DNA of 64,000 nucleotides from Halovenus rubra (GCF_026586665.1 NZ_JAODIY010000008.1:93106-157105), one strand, 5' to 3'; positions 27,014-35,834 are shown, counted from the first letter of the stretch. Translations and numbers: made by a program. Notes: a model not told the origin generated them from the sequence alone.

Positions 27014-28277
27014 TGAGGGCTGCCTCCGGACTCTGTGGCTTCTCTCGTGCCAAGGTACGTCGCATCTCGTTTGTGACAATCATGTATCCCTCATCGAAAC
27101 CCATTCCGGGCTTGGCAAGCAGTTGTGCGGCATTAGTAGCAAGTGCAACATGAGCACAGGCCCGGGCTGAGACCGCCGTTTCGTTGCAGGTTCCGCCTAG
27201 GTAGGCCCGTGTGTCAGTTCCCTTACACTCCATGACAGCCCGGGCACTGCGATGGAGGCCACCAAGGTCAGGTGTTTTCACCTGCACTACGTCCGCAGCA
27301 CCGGCGTCAACGAATGCACAAACGTCTTCGAGGGTGTTACACCACTCGTCGGCTACGATATCCACATCGACTCCAGCAGTCGCAAGTCCCTCACGAAGCT
27401 CGGTCATCGACTCGATTTGTGCGGTGTGTCCACCAGCGTCCATTGGCCCCTCAACCTGAAGCGAGAACGGCGCTGCCGCTTTACAGAGACGACCGAAGTA
27501 GCTAGTGACTTCAGCACGGTCGTAGGGAGGTCCAAACAGTTCGCCAATCAGACCGTACACATCGACGTGGAACCGAGGATTGTACTCCGCCGAACCGACG
27601 TCTCGTGCACGGTCTGAGAGCCACTGGAGGTACTCGACAAGCCCCTCGCCATCTGTCCCGAGTTTCTCCTCACTGTTGAACAGACCATGAGGGAGGACTG
27701 GGACGCCTTTCAGGAGCATCTTTTCGGCGTTTTGATATCTGTCATCGCCGGACTGCCCGAAGACGGGTACCGGCTCAGTCGCTGGGTCCACATCAAGTTC
27801 GTCGGCGAGAACAGCTGTCGGTGTAACCCGTCGAGCATGAGCAGCCGCGAATAGGAGCGCTTGTGAAACGCCGTACCTGACAGCGGTATGCAATTTCTCA
27901 CCATCGCTACGCTGGCCCGGTAGTTCCTCAATAGCGGTCGCGTTGTCGAGGAATGCGTCGGGGTCACAGCCGACGAGTCTGTCTGTGACTGTTCGTTCAA
28001 CGACCGGCACGTAATCAGCGGCACGAAACAGTGGATCACGACCCCCAGTGCCAGAATACTGGACTGCCCCACAGTCACCCCGGATGGCCGTTCCATCCGA
28101 GAGTTCCAGTTCTACCAGAAGCGCCTCGCCGGCCTGACGGACAGCATCAAACCCATCAGTAACGGGGTCGCCTGCGTAGCCAAAACCGTCTTCCGATGCG
28201 CCGGCCTTGATTGCACGCTGGTCGTCGAAATAAAACCCCGAAACGCCCGGAACGGCCCGAACTGACTCAATCTGCAT
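27006..28277 (-). CDS. mal: Methylaspartate ammonia-lyase
   Basis: 423 residues from MQIESVRAVPGVSGFYFDDQ. An enolase-superfamily enzyme that removes ammonia from (2S,3S)-3-methylaspartate to give mesaconate. Visible features are the N-terminal capping domain, FHVDVYG and QVEGPMDAGGHT (metal ligands Asp and Glu), ADEWCNTLEDV (third acidic ligand) and QVKTPDLGGLH with the catalytic lysine. It overlaps the glutamate mutase E gene by 11 bases at its start and the hydratase gene by eight at its end. Confidence 0.93.
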   Translation of the reverse strand: MQIESVRAVPGVSGFYFDDQRAIKAGASEDGFGYAGDPVTDGFDAVRQAGEALLVELELSDGTAIRGDCGAVQYSGTGGRDPLFRAADYVPVVERTVTDRLVGCDPDAFLDNATAIEELPGQRSDGEKLHTAVRYGVSQALLFAAAHARRVTPTAVLADELDVDPATEPVPVFGQSGDDRYQNAEKMLLKGVPVLPHGLFNSEEKLGTDGEGLVEYLQWLSDRARDVGSAEYNPRFHVDVYGLIGELFGPPYDRAEVTSYFGRLCKAAAPFSLQVEGPMDAGGHTAQIESMTELREGLATAGVDVDIVADEWCNTLEDVCAFVDAGAADVVQVKTPDLGGLHRSARAVMECKGTDTRAYLGGTCNETAVSARACAHVALATNAAQLLAKPGMGFDEGYMIVTNEMRRTLAREKPQSPEAALND

Positions 28278-29769
28278 CACCTTCACCCCCAATTGTGTCG
28301 GTACCGTCAGTGGCCCGACCCGACTCTTCAGAGTCACTCTCGCTGGCTGTCGGACGACCAATCAGTTTGCCGTCACTAATTGCGTCGACATCGTCTGCGA
28401 CCATGCGGAACGAACGCGAACGGCCTTCGGTACGAGCGCGTTCGTCGAGACGAGCGTCGTGGATATCCCTGATTTCTTGGTCGACTGCAAGGTCGCCCCA
28501 CTGGAGTATCCGGACTCGTCCATCATCGTCACGCGCCGGGAGAACATCAGCCTTGGCGCTGTCGCTGGGTGCGAAGGGAACATCCAGCGCACCCGAGTTG
28601 AACGCTGCGACAACACCGCGTGCCACGTCGCCGTCGCCGTGGTCAAAGACTGCGTCTAGCAGCGACCGGGCAGTCCGTTCGATTAGTTCCTGTTCTTTGT
28701 CGATGCCATCAATGATTATCTCCTGTTCGGCCATCATATCAATAAGCTGTCTCGTCGTTCGCAAGCCAGCGGCGTTTGCTTCCTGTGTTGGAACCCCCTG
28801 GAACTCCTGTGGTGATTTGGTTATCACTTTATCAGGTTGTGCCAGCGCCGCCGTTGCGCCGCCGAGTCCAATGACGCCGTTGGCCCGCGCTTCGTCGGGC
28901 GGGAACCCGCCCATCCACTCGTGGAAAACCGTCGTGACGACCACGTCGTTTGGCAGATATTCCTCGCCCAGTTCCCGAAGCGCCCGGAGTGCGGCAACAT
29001 CTTGAACGACGTTTCCGACTTGGCCATACCCTAGCGTGAGCGAGCGGACGCCCTGTGTTGCCGCGAGCAGTCCTTCAACGACCATCACTGCGATGGCGAT
29101 AGACGGTGGGACGAGCGTCCCGGTTAGGGGCCCAAACGGTTCGCGGTTAATCCGGACTCCGCGTTTCGTGTACGCGCCACAGAGGCGGTCGATAAACTGC
29201 CAGTGTTCGATTGTCTCTTTGAGGTCGTGTTCTTTGGTGTAGGGAATGTTGTACGAAATTGGGCCACCCTCAAAGCTCTGGAACCCCCCAGCAAGTGTGA
29301 TGATTGCAAGCAGGCGGGCGTCAGGGGTTCCGTGGCGGACCTCAATCGGTGCATCGACTGCCTCAACTAGTTCACGACAAGCTTCGACGCCGTGATTCAC
29401 CGCGGGGAAACCATTGAGCGTGTCTTCACCGGATTCACGGGCTTCCTCCAGTCCTCGCTGGGCCTTTTCGTACTCGTTGTCCCGGGTATAGGAGTCGATT
29501 GTCGTCGGCAATAGGTCTGCACCGCCCTCCTTGTCGAGATACCTGAGCAGTTCGGTCTGGTCGTCAAGACAGGGCACGCCAGCACGCGGCTGAAGAAGTG
29601 GCTGGTCGGCCGATTCGAGAGCATCCGCAAATCGTTTGGTTGTCGGGAGTGACTCGTGGTAGGCAATAGCCGACTCGAACTCTGCATCTGCGCCGGTCGG
29701 CCATCGCTCTCTCAGCGCTGATTCGACCTCAATCAACTCTTCATCGGGGATGCGTTCGTCGCGAAGCAT
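28267..29769 (-). CDS. glmE: Glutamate (methylaspartate) mutase epsilon subunit
   Basis: 500 residues. The TIM-barrel subunit of adenosylcobalamin-dependent glutamate mutase, which with the S subunit converts L-glutamate to 3-methylaspartate. Recognisable parts are RHGTPDARLLAIITLAGGFQSFEGGPISYNIPYTK (substrate arginine region), MVVEGLLAATQGVRSLTLGYGQVGN and FHEWMGGFPPDEARA. About 45 acidic, Ser-rich residues at the C-terminus are typical haloarchaeal decoration. It is called mamB in work on Haloarcula. It is followed directly by mal. Confidence 0.93.
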   Translation of the reverse strand: MLRDERIPDEELIEVESALRERWPTGADAEFESAIAYHESLPTTKRFADALESADQPLLQPRAGVPCLDDQTELLRYLDKEGGADLLPTTIDSYTRDNEYEKAQRGLEEARESGEDTLNGFPAVNHGVEACRELVEAVDAPIEVRHGTPDARLLAIITLAGGFQSFEGGPISYNIPYTKEHDLKETIEHWQFIDRLCGAYTKRGVRINREPFGPLTGTLVPPSIAIAVMVVEGLLAATQGVRSLTLGYGQVGNVVQDVAALRALRELGEEYLPNDVVVTTVFHEWMGGFPPDEARANGVIGLGGATAALAQPDKVITKSPQEFQGVPTQEANAAGLRTTRQLIDMMAEQEIIIDGIDKEQELIERTARSLLDAVFDHGDGDVARGVVAAFNSGALDVPFAPSDSAKADVLPARDDDGRVRILQWGDLAVDQEIRDIHDARLDERARTEGRSRSFRMVADDVDAISDGKLIGRPTASESDSEESGRATDGTDTIGGEGDAD

Positions 29770-29814
29770 CTACGCTCCCTCGGGGTTGTGGTCTCCGCGT
29801 TCGTCGGAGAACAT

Positions 29815-30261
29815 TTAGCTATTCATCCTGACCCGTTGGGTCTCAGGTTCGGCTGTCCTGTGGTCTAGGTCACGTTCGAGCGCGCTGACGACGGCTGATG
29901 GGTCTGTTTCAGCGTCGAACACGCGGTTGAAGCCAAGCTCCCGGAAGTGCTCGCGAGTATCGTCCCAGTCGTCCTGTCCGACCGAGAGGTTGCCACCGAT
30001 GTACGTGACTGCGTCGCACTCTGTGTCCGCGAGTTGTTTATGAAGTCCCTGACAGTCCTGTCTTGCGTGCCCGTACAGTGACGATACAAGCACCGCCCCA
30101 GTGTCGTGTTTCTGTGCCGCCGAAACGAACTCGTCTTTCGAAGTCTGGACTCCCAGGTTCTTCACGTCGAACCCGGCAGCCGAAAGCGCCTGTTCGAGGA
30201 TTGTGATTCCGACGACGTGGGCGTCGGACCCTATCACACCGAGGATGACTGTCTGTCCCAT
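29815..30261 (-). CDS. glmS: Glutamate (methylaspartate) mutase S subunit, B12-binding
   Basis: 148 residues from MGQTVILGVIGSDAHVVG; an in-frame ATG 30 bases upstream is possible. A small cobalamin-binding Rossmann-like subunit with the DxHxxG motif (DAHVVG), whose His is the lower cobalt ligand, then SSLYGHARQDC and YIGGNLSVG. It partners the epsilon subunit encoded 45 bases downstream. First gene of the minus-strand methylaspartate operon, preceded by the TATAATGA-repeat region shared with the divergent CoA-transferase gene. Confidence 0.92.
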   Translation of the reverse strand: MGQTVILGVIGSDAHVVGITILEQALSAAGFDVKNLGVQTSKDEFVSAAQKHDTGAVLVSSLYGHARQDCQGLHKQLADTECDAVTYIGGNLSVGQDDWDDTREHFRELGFNRVFDAETDPSAVVSALERDLDHRTAEPETQRVRMNS

Positions 30262-30294
30262 GTGGGTATCGTATCCGAGAATCTCCACCATAAT

Positions 30295-30371
30295 AAATAT
30301 AATGATTATTCATTATAGTTTGGTAGAGAGTCTCAAACCCAAACATACAACACTTTCAGGAAATATAATGA
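30295..30371. promoter_or_regulatory. Repeated AT-rich half-sites between the divergent methylaspartate genes
   Basis: TATAATGA (30298-30305) and its reverse complement TCATTATA (30310-30317) form a perfect inverted repeat with a 4-base spacer just upstream of glmS. A third copy, within the exact 11-base direct repeat AAATATAATGA (30295-30305 and 30361-30371), sits about 45 bases before the CoA-transferase ATG. The copies overlap the likely TATA boxes of both transcripts, so one dimeric regulator could control both directions together. Confidence 0.55.
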
Positions 30372-30414
30372 ATAATAGGGAACTTTTTTTACAGGCCGTG
30401 ACTGACGGGAATGT

Positions 30415-31608
30415 ATGAGTGCGCTGTCGGACCTGCGGGTTGTTGATTTGACGCAGGTGCTGGCCGGGCCGTACTGTACGATGTTGTTGGCGGATATGGG
30501 TGCAGATGTAGTAAAAGTCGAACGGCCGGGTGGTGACCTCATCCGCTCGAACCCGCCGTTTGTCGATAGTTCAGATAACGAGGCCTACGGTGGCTACTTT
30601 CAGAGTGTTAACCGGGGAAAGCAGTCCTTGGAACTGGATTTCGGTGATGAAAGTGACCGCGAAGACTTTCTATCACTCGTCGAAACGGCTGACATCGTCG
30701 TTGAGAATTACCGTGCCGGCACGATGGAGTCATTCGATCTTGGCTATGAACGACTCCGTGAACGTAACCCACAACTCATCTACTCGTCAATCCGCGGGTT
30801 CGGTGACCCCAGAACAGGTGAAACTGACCGGCAGGGACAGCCCTCCTTCGACCTGATTGCCCAAGCATTGGGTGGTGTCATGGAAACGACCGGCCAATCC
30901 GACGGGCCGCCAACGAAAGTTGGGCCGGGAGTTGGTGACCTCTTTACGGCCGTGCTCAACGCTGTGGGCATCCTCGCCGCAGTTCATTACCGTGAACGAA
31001 CGGGTGAAGGCCAGTACGTCGACACTGCAATGTACGACGCGATGGTTTCGATGTGTGAGCGGACAGTCTATCAGTACTCGTACACAGGAGACGCGCCGTC
31101 CCGTCAAGGGAACGCCCATCCGACTCTGTTTCCTTACAACGCGTTCGCGACGGCTGACGGTTACGTCGTCATCGCGGCGTTTTCGGATGGACACTGGCGT
31201 AGCCTCTGTCAAGAGATGAACCGACCGGATCTGGTTGCCGACTATCCGACCGCATCGGATCGTCTGGCCGAGCGCGACATGTTGCGACGTGAGATTGCAG
31301 AGTGGACGCAGTCTCGGTCATCGGCTGCGGTCATCGACGTGCTCAGAGGGACAGTTCCGGTCGCACCCGTCCAAGACACGAGTGATATCTTCGACGACCC
31401 ACACATCCAAGACCGCGACATGCTCACGAACGTCGAACAGCCGGGGGCCGACCACGAGGTGACTATCGCTGGCTCCCCTATCAAGATGAGCGAGACACCG
31501 CCGTCAGTCGAAGGCCGTGCTCCACTTCTGGACGAACACCGCGAAGAGCTCCTCAACTCATTGGAAGCCAAAAACACAGACGCAGGACACGCCGGGAGTG
31601 ACGACTGA
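30415..31608 (+). CDS. mct: CaiB/BaiF (class III) CoA-transferase, probable succinyl-CoA:mesaconate CoA-transferase
   Basis: 397 residues. The N-terminus LSDLRVVDLTQVLAGPYCTMLLADMGADVVKVERPGGD is diagnostic of family III CoA-transferases. The catalytic Asp is expected in GPGVGDLFTAVL, and DTAMYDAMVSMCER is the other conserved block. In the methylaspartate cycle of Haloarcula such an enzyme activates mesaconate with succinyl-CoA. That role is inferred from its divergent position next to the mutase, ammonia-lyase, hydratase and lyase genes. Confidence 0.87.
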   Translation: MSALSDLRVVDLTQVLAGPYCTMLLADMGADVVKVERPGGDLIRSNPPFVDSSDNEAYGGYFQSVNRGKQSLELDFGDESDREDFLSLVETADIVVENYRAGTMESFDLGYERLRERNPQLIYSSIRGFGDPRTGETDRQGQPSFDLIAQALGGVMETTGQSDGPPTKVGPGVGDLFTAVLNAVGILAAVHYRERTGEGQYVDTAMYDAMVSMCERTVYQYSYTGDAPSRQGNAHPTLFPYNAFATADGYVVIAAFSDGHWRSLCQEMNRPDLVADYPTASDRLAERDMLRREIAEWTQSRSSAAVIDVLRGTVPVAPVQDTSDIFDDPHIQDRDMLTNVEQPGADHEVTIAGSPIKMSETPPSVEGRAPLLDEHREELLNSLEAKNTDAGHAGSDD

Positions 31609-31776
31609 AACGATAGCTAGCATCTCTCATTGCTGTTTATTGAACACTCAAAGCGAATGTTTGTGATTCAACGTGTGGAGACAGTCGCGGCCGAAAACGA
31701 ATGCAATTCTGTCTCATGACCGGGACTCACACCGTATCGGACGGTTTTTACTCTTTCATCGTGTAGCACTGGTTGA

Positions 31777-32769
31777 ATGATATCGAAGGGCTGTGAACAG
31801 TGTGCGGAAGGAGGCAAGATGGTGATGTTTGTCTATGGCTACTGTGACCAGCGCGACTGTTTTTACTGTCCGCTTGGCGAGAACCGCAAGAACGTGACCG
31901 ACGTGTACGCCAACGAGCGGAAGGTCGAATCCGACGAGGATGTTATCGCAGAAGCCAAACGGATGGACGCACTCGGGACCTCGATAACCGGGGGCGAGCC
32001 ACAGGAAGTGCTTGACCGAACGTGTCGTTATCTCAGTTTGCTTAAAGACGAATTTGGCGAGGAACACCACACGCATCTCTACACCGGTATCACTGGTGGC
32101 CGTGAGAACATGCGCCGCCTTGCAGAGGCAGGTCTAGATGAGATTCGGTTCCACCCGCCCTTCGAGCAGTGGGGCGACCTCCACGGGACAGAGTGGGAAG
32201 ATATCCTCTACATCGCTCGTGAGGAAGGGCTAGTTCCTGCCTTCGAGATTCCGGGTATCCGCGCCGAAGAAGAGTTCCTACAGTTCCTCGATGAGGGGGC
32301 TGCTGACTACTGTAATATCAACGAGTTCGAGATGAGCGACGGTAACTTCCGGCGAATGCAAGAGGAAGGTTTCGAGCGCAAAGAAGGACACATGAGCGCC
32401 GTGGAGGGGAGCCATGAAATCCTCGACGTGATGGGCGACCACGAAAAAGTCTACTTCTGTACCTCCGTGTTCAAGGACGCCGCCCAGCACCGCAATCGGA
32501 TGAAGCGGATGGCTCAAAACGTACGGCGACCGTTCGACGAAGTGACCGAAGATGGTACGCTCGTCTACGGCAAGGCATGGACTACTGCCCAGCGCCTTGA
32601 CGAACTCGGCGTCCCAGCGGAGTACTACGCTGTCAAATCAGACCACGTTGAGGTTGCCTGGTGGCTCCTCGAAGAGATGCTCGATGATGGCGACATCGAC
32701 GAAGGCGAAATAATCGAACAGTATCCAACTGTCGATGGGACTGTTGTCGAGCGGACACCGCTGGCGTAG
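31777..32769 (+). CDS. Radical SAM protein (COG2108-like) with unusual cysteine spacing
   Basis: 330 residues. The Fe-S motif reads YGYCDQRDCFYCPLGENR, that is Cys-x4-Cys-x2-Cys in place of the classical Cys-x3-Cys-x2-Cys. It is followed by the glycine-rich SAM site TSITGGEP. An extra CEQC pair lies at residues 6-9. The fold continues with HLYTGITGG and IRFHPPFEQ, typical of this uncharacterised archaeal group related to activating enzymes. A TATA-like TTTTTAC ~30 bases before the ATG suggests a short or leaderless mRNA. Substrate unknown. Confidence 0.85.
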   Translation: MISKGCEQCAEGGKMVMFVYGYCDQRDCFYCPLGENRKNVTDVYANERKVESDEDVIAEAKRMDALGTSITGGEPQEVLDRTCRYLSLLKDEFGEEHHTHLYTGITGGRENMRRLAEAGLDEIRFHPPFEQWGDLHGTEWEDILYIAREEGLVPAFEIPGIRAEEEFLQFLDEGAADYCNINEFEMSDGNFRRMQEEGFERKEGHMSAVEGSHEILDVMGDHEKVYFCTSVFKDAAQHRNRMKRMAQNVRRPFDEVTEDGTLVYGKAWTTAQRLDELGVPAEYYAVKSDHVEVAWWLLEEMLDDGDIDEGEIIEQYPTVDGTVVERTPLA

Positions 32770-32855
32770 AAACACCGGATAAAACGGAGCGAGGGCCGTG
32801 TTTTTGCTGTAGAAGCGTCGAACGTAACTGCGCTGTCTGGTAATCTAAACCGAGT

Positions 32856-33815
32856 TTACACGTCGATTACCCAGTTAACTCGTGTAACGCCATGGTTTTC
32901 TAGCGTACTAGCGACCCTCTCTCGGCTAACCAGCACAAACCCGGTTGCAACAGCGAGGAATCCAAGGACAGTGCTGAAAGCGAGCGTGTGACCGAGAAAT
33001 AGAACCGAGACCAGCGTCGCAAACACCGGTTCGAGGTAGGCGACAAGTGTCGTCTCGGTCGCCCCCACACGACGGACCAACCCGAAGTAGAGGAGATAGC
33101 CAGCCGCACCGGCAGCGAGACTGATGTAAATCAGCGAGCCAAGAGCCGCTGGTGAGAGAGTCGACGGAGCCGGCATCGACTCGCCGCTTAGTATTGACCC
33201 GGAAAACAACAGTGTCGCGCCGACGAGCATCGCCCACCCCTGGAGCGCTTCTAGTGGCAGGCCACCCTCGACAAGCTGGATAGTAACGGAGCCGACCGCG
33301 AACATAGCCGTCCCACCAAAGACGAGACCGACACCGATGGCCGTCGAAGAAAGCACGTCAGAACCGGGAGCTGGCTGTGCGATAACTACAACCCCAGCCA
33401 GACCAAGCACGAACCCACACGCGTCGAGCAATCCGCTAGATTCGCCAAGCAATGGGACGGCAATAACCGCAGCCACGACCGGCGACATTGACACGACGAC
33501 CGCAGCGACTGCGCCGGAGACGTACTGTGTTCCGATGAACAGCGCGCCCTGATACCCGCCGAACATGAACGTCCCGACACAAGCAATACCGAGAAGTTCA
33601 CGATGGTCCTGTGGGAGCAGTCGGTCAGTCACAACAGTTGCATAGGCAAGAACAATACAGCCCGCAACGGCGTATCGAATCCCTGCGGCGCCTAGCGGGG
33701 GAACTTCATCGACGACCACGTCGATTGCCGGAAACGCAGCCCCCCAAAGGAGACCAACGCCGACAAGGACAAGCGCGGCCGGTAGTTGAAATTGATTCTT
33801 GGTTATGGAATACAT
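32856..33815 (-). CDS. EamA/DMT superfamily transporter
   Basis: 319 residues, about ten membrane helices in two EamA repeats: N-terminal VGVGLLWGAAFPAIDVVVDEVPPLGAAGIRYAVAG and C-terminal AAGYLLYFGLVRRVGATETTLVAYLEPVFATLVSVLFLGH. Members export amino acids or other small metabolites. It is divergent from an Lrp/AsnC regulator gene with ~157 bases between them. In bacteria that pairing is common for amino-acid exporters, so an exported amino acid or analogue is a reasonable inference. Confidence 0.88.
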   Translation of the reverse strand: MYSITKNQFQLPAALVLVGVGLLWGAAFPAIDVVVDEVPPLGAAGIRYAVAGCIVLAYATVVTDRLLPQDHRELLGIACVGTFMFGGYQGALFIGTQYVSGAVAAVVVSMSPVVAAVIAVPLLGESSGLLDACGFVLGLAGVVVIAQPAPGSDVLSSTAIGVGLVFGGTAMFAVGSVTIQLVEGGLPLEALQGWAMLVGATLLFSGSILSGESMPAPSTLSPAALGSLIYISLAAGAAGYLLYFGLVRRVGATETTLVAYLEPVFATLVSVLFLGHTLAFSTVLGFLAVATGFVLVSRERVASTLENHGVTRVNWVIDV

Positions 33816-33820
33816 TTCGG

Positions 33821-33833
33821 AGTTGATTCAACT
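33821..33833. promoter_or_regulatory. Palindromic operator candidate for the DMT/Lrp pair
   Basis: AGTTGA-T-TCAACT is a perfect 13-base palindrome six bases upstream of the exporter ATG. A related GTTCAACT recurs at 33945-33952 next to the Lrp-gene TATA (TATATAT, 33952-33958). Lrp regulators often bind such symmetric AT-rich sites and control themselves and the divergent gene. Confidence 0.45.
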
Positions 33834-33972
33834 AATGGACGGTATTCAAACAAGCTGTCTACTACGGCAGTCTTTCTTCGAGGCGCCCCATATTTCAAAA
33901 CATATTCGAATAGCCATCAGGGGAGTGTCGAAAAGCTGAATACAGTTCAACTATATATTCAAAAGCAACGTT

Positions 33973-34455
33973 ATGGACAGAAAAGATATACAGATACTGA
34001 AATCAGTCGAAGAGCTTGAGACAACGAGTACCGACAAAGTAAGTGAGGCGACAGGAATACCGATTTCGACCGTGCATTATCGCCTCAACAACCTCAGAGA
34101 TGCGGGTATCATCACAAACGACCGTCTCGATATCGACCTCGACAAACTGGGACTTGATATTACCGTCCTCGTCGAGGTGTTTACCAAAAACGAGCAAGAC
34201 CACCGAAAAAGTGGCCCGAAAATCGCAGAGATTGAGGGTGTTACAAAGGTATTTTTCACGATGGGAGAGACTGATTTCATGGCGTTGGCTCGCCTCCCAA
34301 CCAGCGAGAGTGTCGAGCGTCTTATCTCAGATTTCGAGGCCCTCGAAGACGTATCCCGAACAAATTCGACGTTCGTAATTTCACGCGAACTCGACAGTCA
34401 CTATCCACTCCAACAGTACGACGAGGAAACACTGGAAAGCAAACTCGTTGAATAG
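33973..34455 (+). CDS. Lrp/AsnC family transcriptional regulator
   Basis: 160 residues. An N-terminal helix-turn-helix (DIQILKSVEELETTSTDKVSEATGIPISTVHYRLNNLRDAGII) and a C-terminal RAM/ligand domain (DITVLVEVFTKNEQDHRKSG...VTKVFFTMGETDFMALARL). The TATA box is only ~20 bases before the ATG, implying a leaderless mRNA. Probable regulator of the divergent exporter. Its stop codon directly abuts the stop of the convergent HAD gene. Confidence 0.92.
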   Translation: MDRKDIQILKSVEELETTSTDKVSEATGIPISTVHYRLNNLRDAGIITNDRLDIDLDKLGLDITVLVEVFTKNEQDHRKSGPKIAEIEGVTKVFFTMGETDFMALARLPTSESVERLISDFEALEDVSRTNSTFVISRELDSHYPLQQYDEETLESKLVE

Positions 34456-35130
34456 TTATAGAATCTCTCGGAGGTCTGTCGGAGATGTGAGTGCGTACGT
34501 GGGTTCGGGTTGGGGGTCAGCCGGCGGCTCCTCCTCGGGGACCCACGCGGAGTACATCCCGACATTATTCGCGCCACCGATATCGCCTTGGAGGTTGTCG
34601 CCGATGTAGATACTGGTCTCTGGCGACGAACCGAGTTCAGCAAGTACCGTCTGGAATGCCTCAGCGTCGGGTTTGCCTGCAATGTCAGTTTGTGGCCCAC
34701 AGACGACGGTCGCGTCAAACACGTCAGTGATTCCAAGTCGGTCGAGTTTCGCTCGCTGTGTCTTGGGGTTGCCGTAGGTCAAGAGACCGAGGTCGTCGTA
34801 CTGCTCGCGGATGTATTGAAGCGTTTCGTGTGTTCCATCTCGAAACACCACGTCGGTCTCGTCGACAATCTCTACGGTCGCTTCGGCGAGGTTACGGTAC
34901 TGTGAATCAGTAAGGTTCTCTGTGGCTGCCCGATACAGGTTCTCGTAGAATGCGCGGTCAGATGTAGTCGTTGGGAGGTTTGCCGGGTCGACACTCCGAA
35001 CCTCGGCGACAGTAAACGGTGGCTCCATGGCCACCTGCTCGAACAGTTCCCTGTGAATTTCGTCGTCACTCTGCGTGTTCAGACAAATCGTCGTGTCGAG
35101 GTCAAAGACGACAGTTTCGATTGTATTCAT
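34456..35130 (-). CDS. HAD superfamily hydrolase
   Basis: 224 residues. Motif I is VVFDLDTTICLN (nucleophile Asp plus the +2 position occupied by Asp), motif II is LLTYGN, motif III is a Lys in KTQRAKLDR/AGKPD, and motif IV is SIYIGDNLQGDIGGANN. The helical cap after motif I makes it a subfamily I phosphatase or haloacid-dehalogenase type. The substrate cannot be told. It is convergent with the Lrp gene, with no gap. Confidence 0.88.
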   Translation of the reverse strand: MNTIETVVFDLDTTICLNTQSDDEIHRELFEQVAMEPPFTVAEVRSVDPANLPTTTSDRAFYENLYRAATENLTDSQYRNLAEATVEIVDETDVVFRDGTHETLQYIREQYDDLGLLTYGNPKTQRAKLDRLGITDVFDATVVCGPQTDIAGKPDAEAFQTVLAELGSSPETSIYIGDNLQGDIGGANNVGMYSAWVPEEEPPADPQPEPTYALTSPTDLREIL

Positions 35131-35522
35131 TGTTTATCGATACCGAGTGTATCGGATAAAAGCAGGTCGAAAGCAGGCTGCCTCCAGATAAGCGAAAACC
35201 CCCACGGCTCGGTCGAGATATGGTCTCTCCGGTGGGAAGTTCTCGTGGGATGTTCGAATCAAGGGTCGTCGCTCACGCGTTGGCTTATCACCTGAGTTTG
35301 GGCTTTTTAGGTGCTGGTTCACGAGGTTTTGCTGTTTAGTTTTGGGATTCAAGCAGGCTACGTTGCACACGCTGTACCCCGAGGTTACACGAAACGACGG
35401 CTCATAGCGGTCACAGAGCCGGTATTGAACGTGGCGAGTGGAGACGGCCTCTCGGTTGCACACCTCTGACCACGACCGAAGGTGTTTATTGCTTTCACAA
35501 CAATCGAACGGTAGTTATCGAT
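35131..35522. other. Intergenic region, no clear gene
   Basis: 392 bases with no convincing frame. The stretch 35200-35265 (CCCCCACGGCTCGG ... CCGGTGGGAAGTTCTCG ... GTTCGAATC) loosely resembles the 3' ends of haloarchaeal IS200/IS605-type elements and could be a decayed remnant; I cannot verify this. A TATA-like TGTTTATT (about 35484-35491) fits a promoter for the gene at 35523. Confidence 0.4.
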
Positions 35523-35834
35523 ATGTATCTCTCACATCCAGTGAGACGAATGCGTGAAAACCCGGTTGAAGGCGAGGAAGTAACGGTTATCGTCCGTGTC
35601 GCTGCACAGGGTCCCGACGGTGGCGTCGGCGAAGTGACTGATGAAGTTATCACTCGCGTCGCCGAGGCAATAGAGCAGGCTGGGCCGACTGTCGAGGACA
35701 GGCTGGAGTTCGGGACACTTCGAGTGCAACTCACACAAGAGAAACTCGACGAGATCTGCACACTCTCCGAAATCGCCTCGATAGAGACCGACAACACCAT
35801 TGGTGTACTGGGTGACAGCGGCGAGGAGCTTTGA
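35523..35834 (+). CDS. Hypothetical acidic protein
   Basis: 103 residues, cytosolic, with an alternating hydrophobic/acidic pattern. EEVTVIVRVAAQG, TRVAEAIEQAG and LEFGTLRVQLTQEKLDEICTLSEIASIETDNTIGVLGD suggest an alpha/beta ferredoxin-like or protease-inhibitor-like fold. The second half recalls the peptidase-inhibitor I9/prodomain pattern ending in a short strand that faces a protease (ASIETDNTIGVL). That is only a resemblance. It begins at ATG 35523 with a TATA ~30 bases upstream. Confidence 0.6.
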   Translation: MYLSHPVRRMRENPVEGEEVTVIVRVAAQGPDGGVGEVTDEVITRVAEAIEQAGPTVEDRLEFGTLRVQLTQEKLDEICTLSEIASIETDNTIGVLGDSGEEL

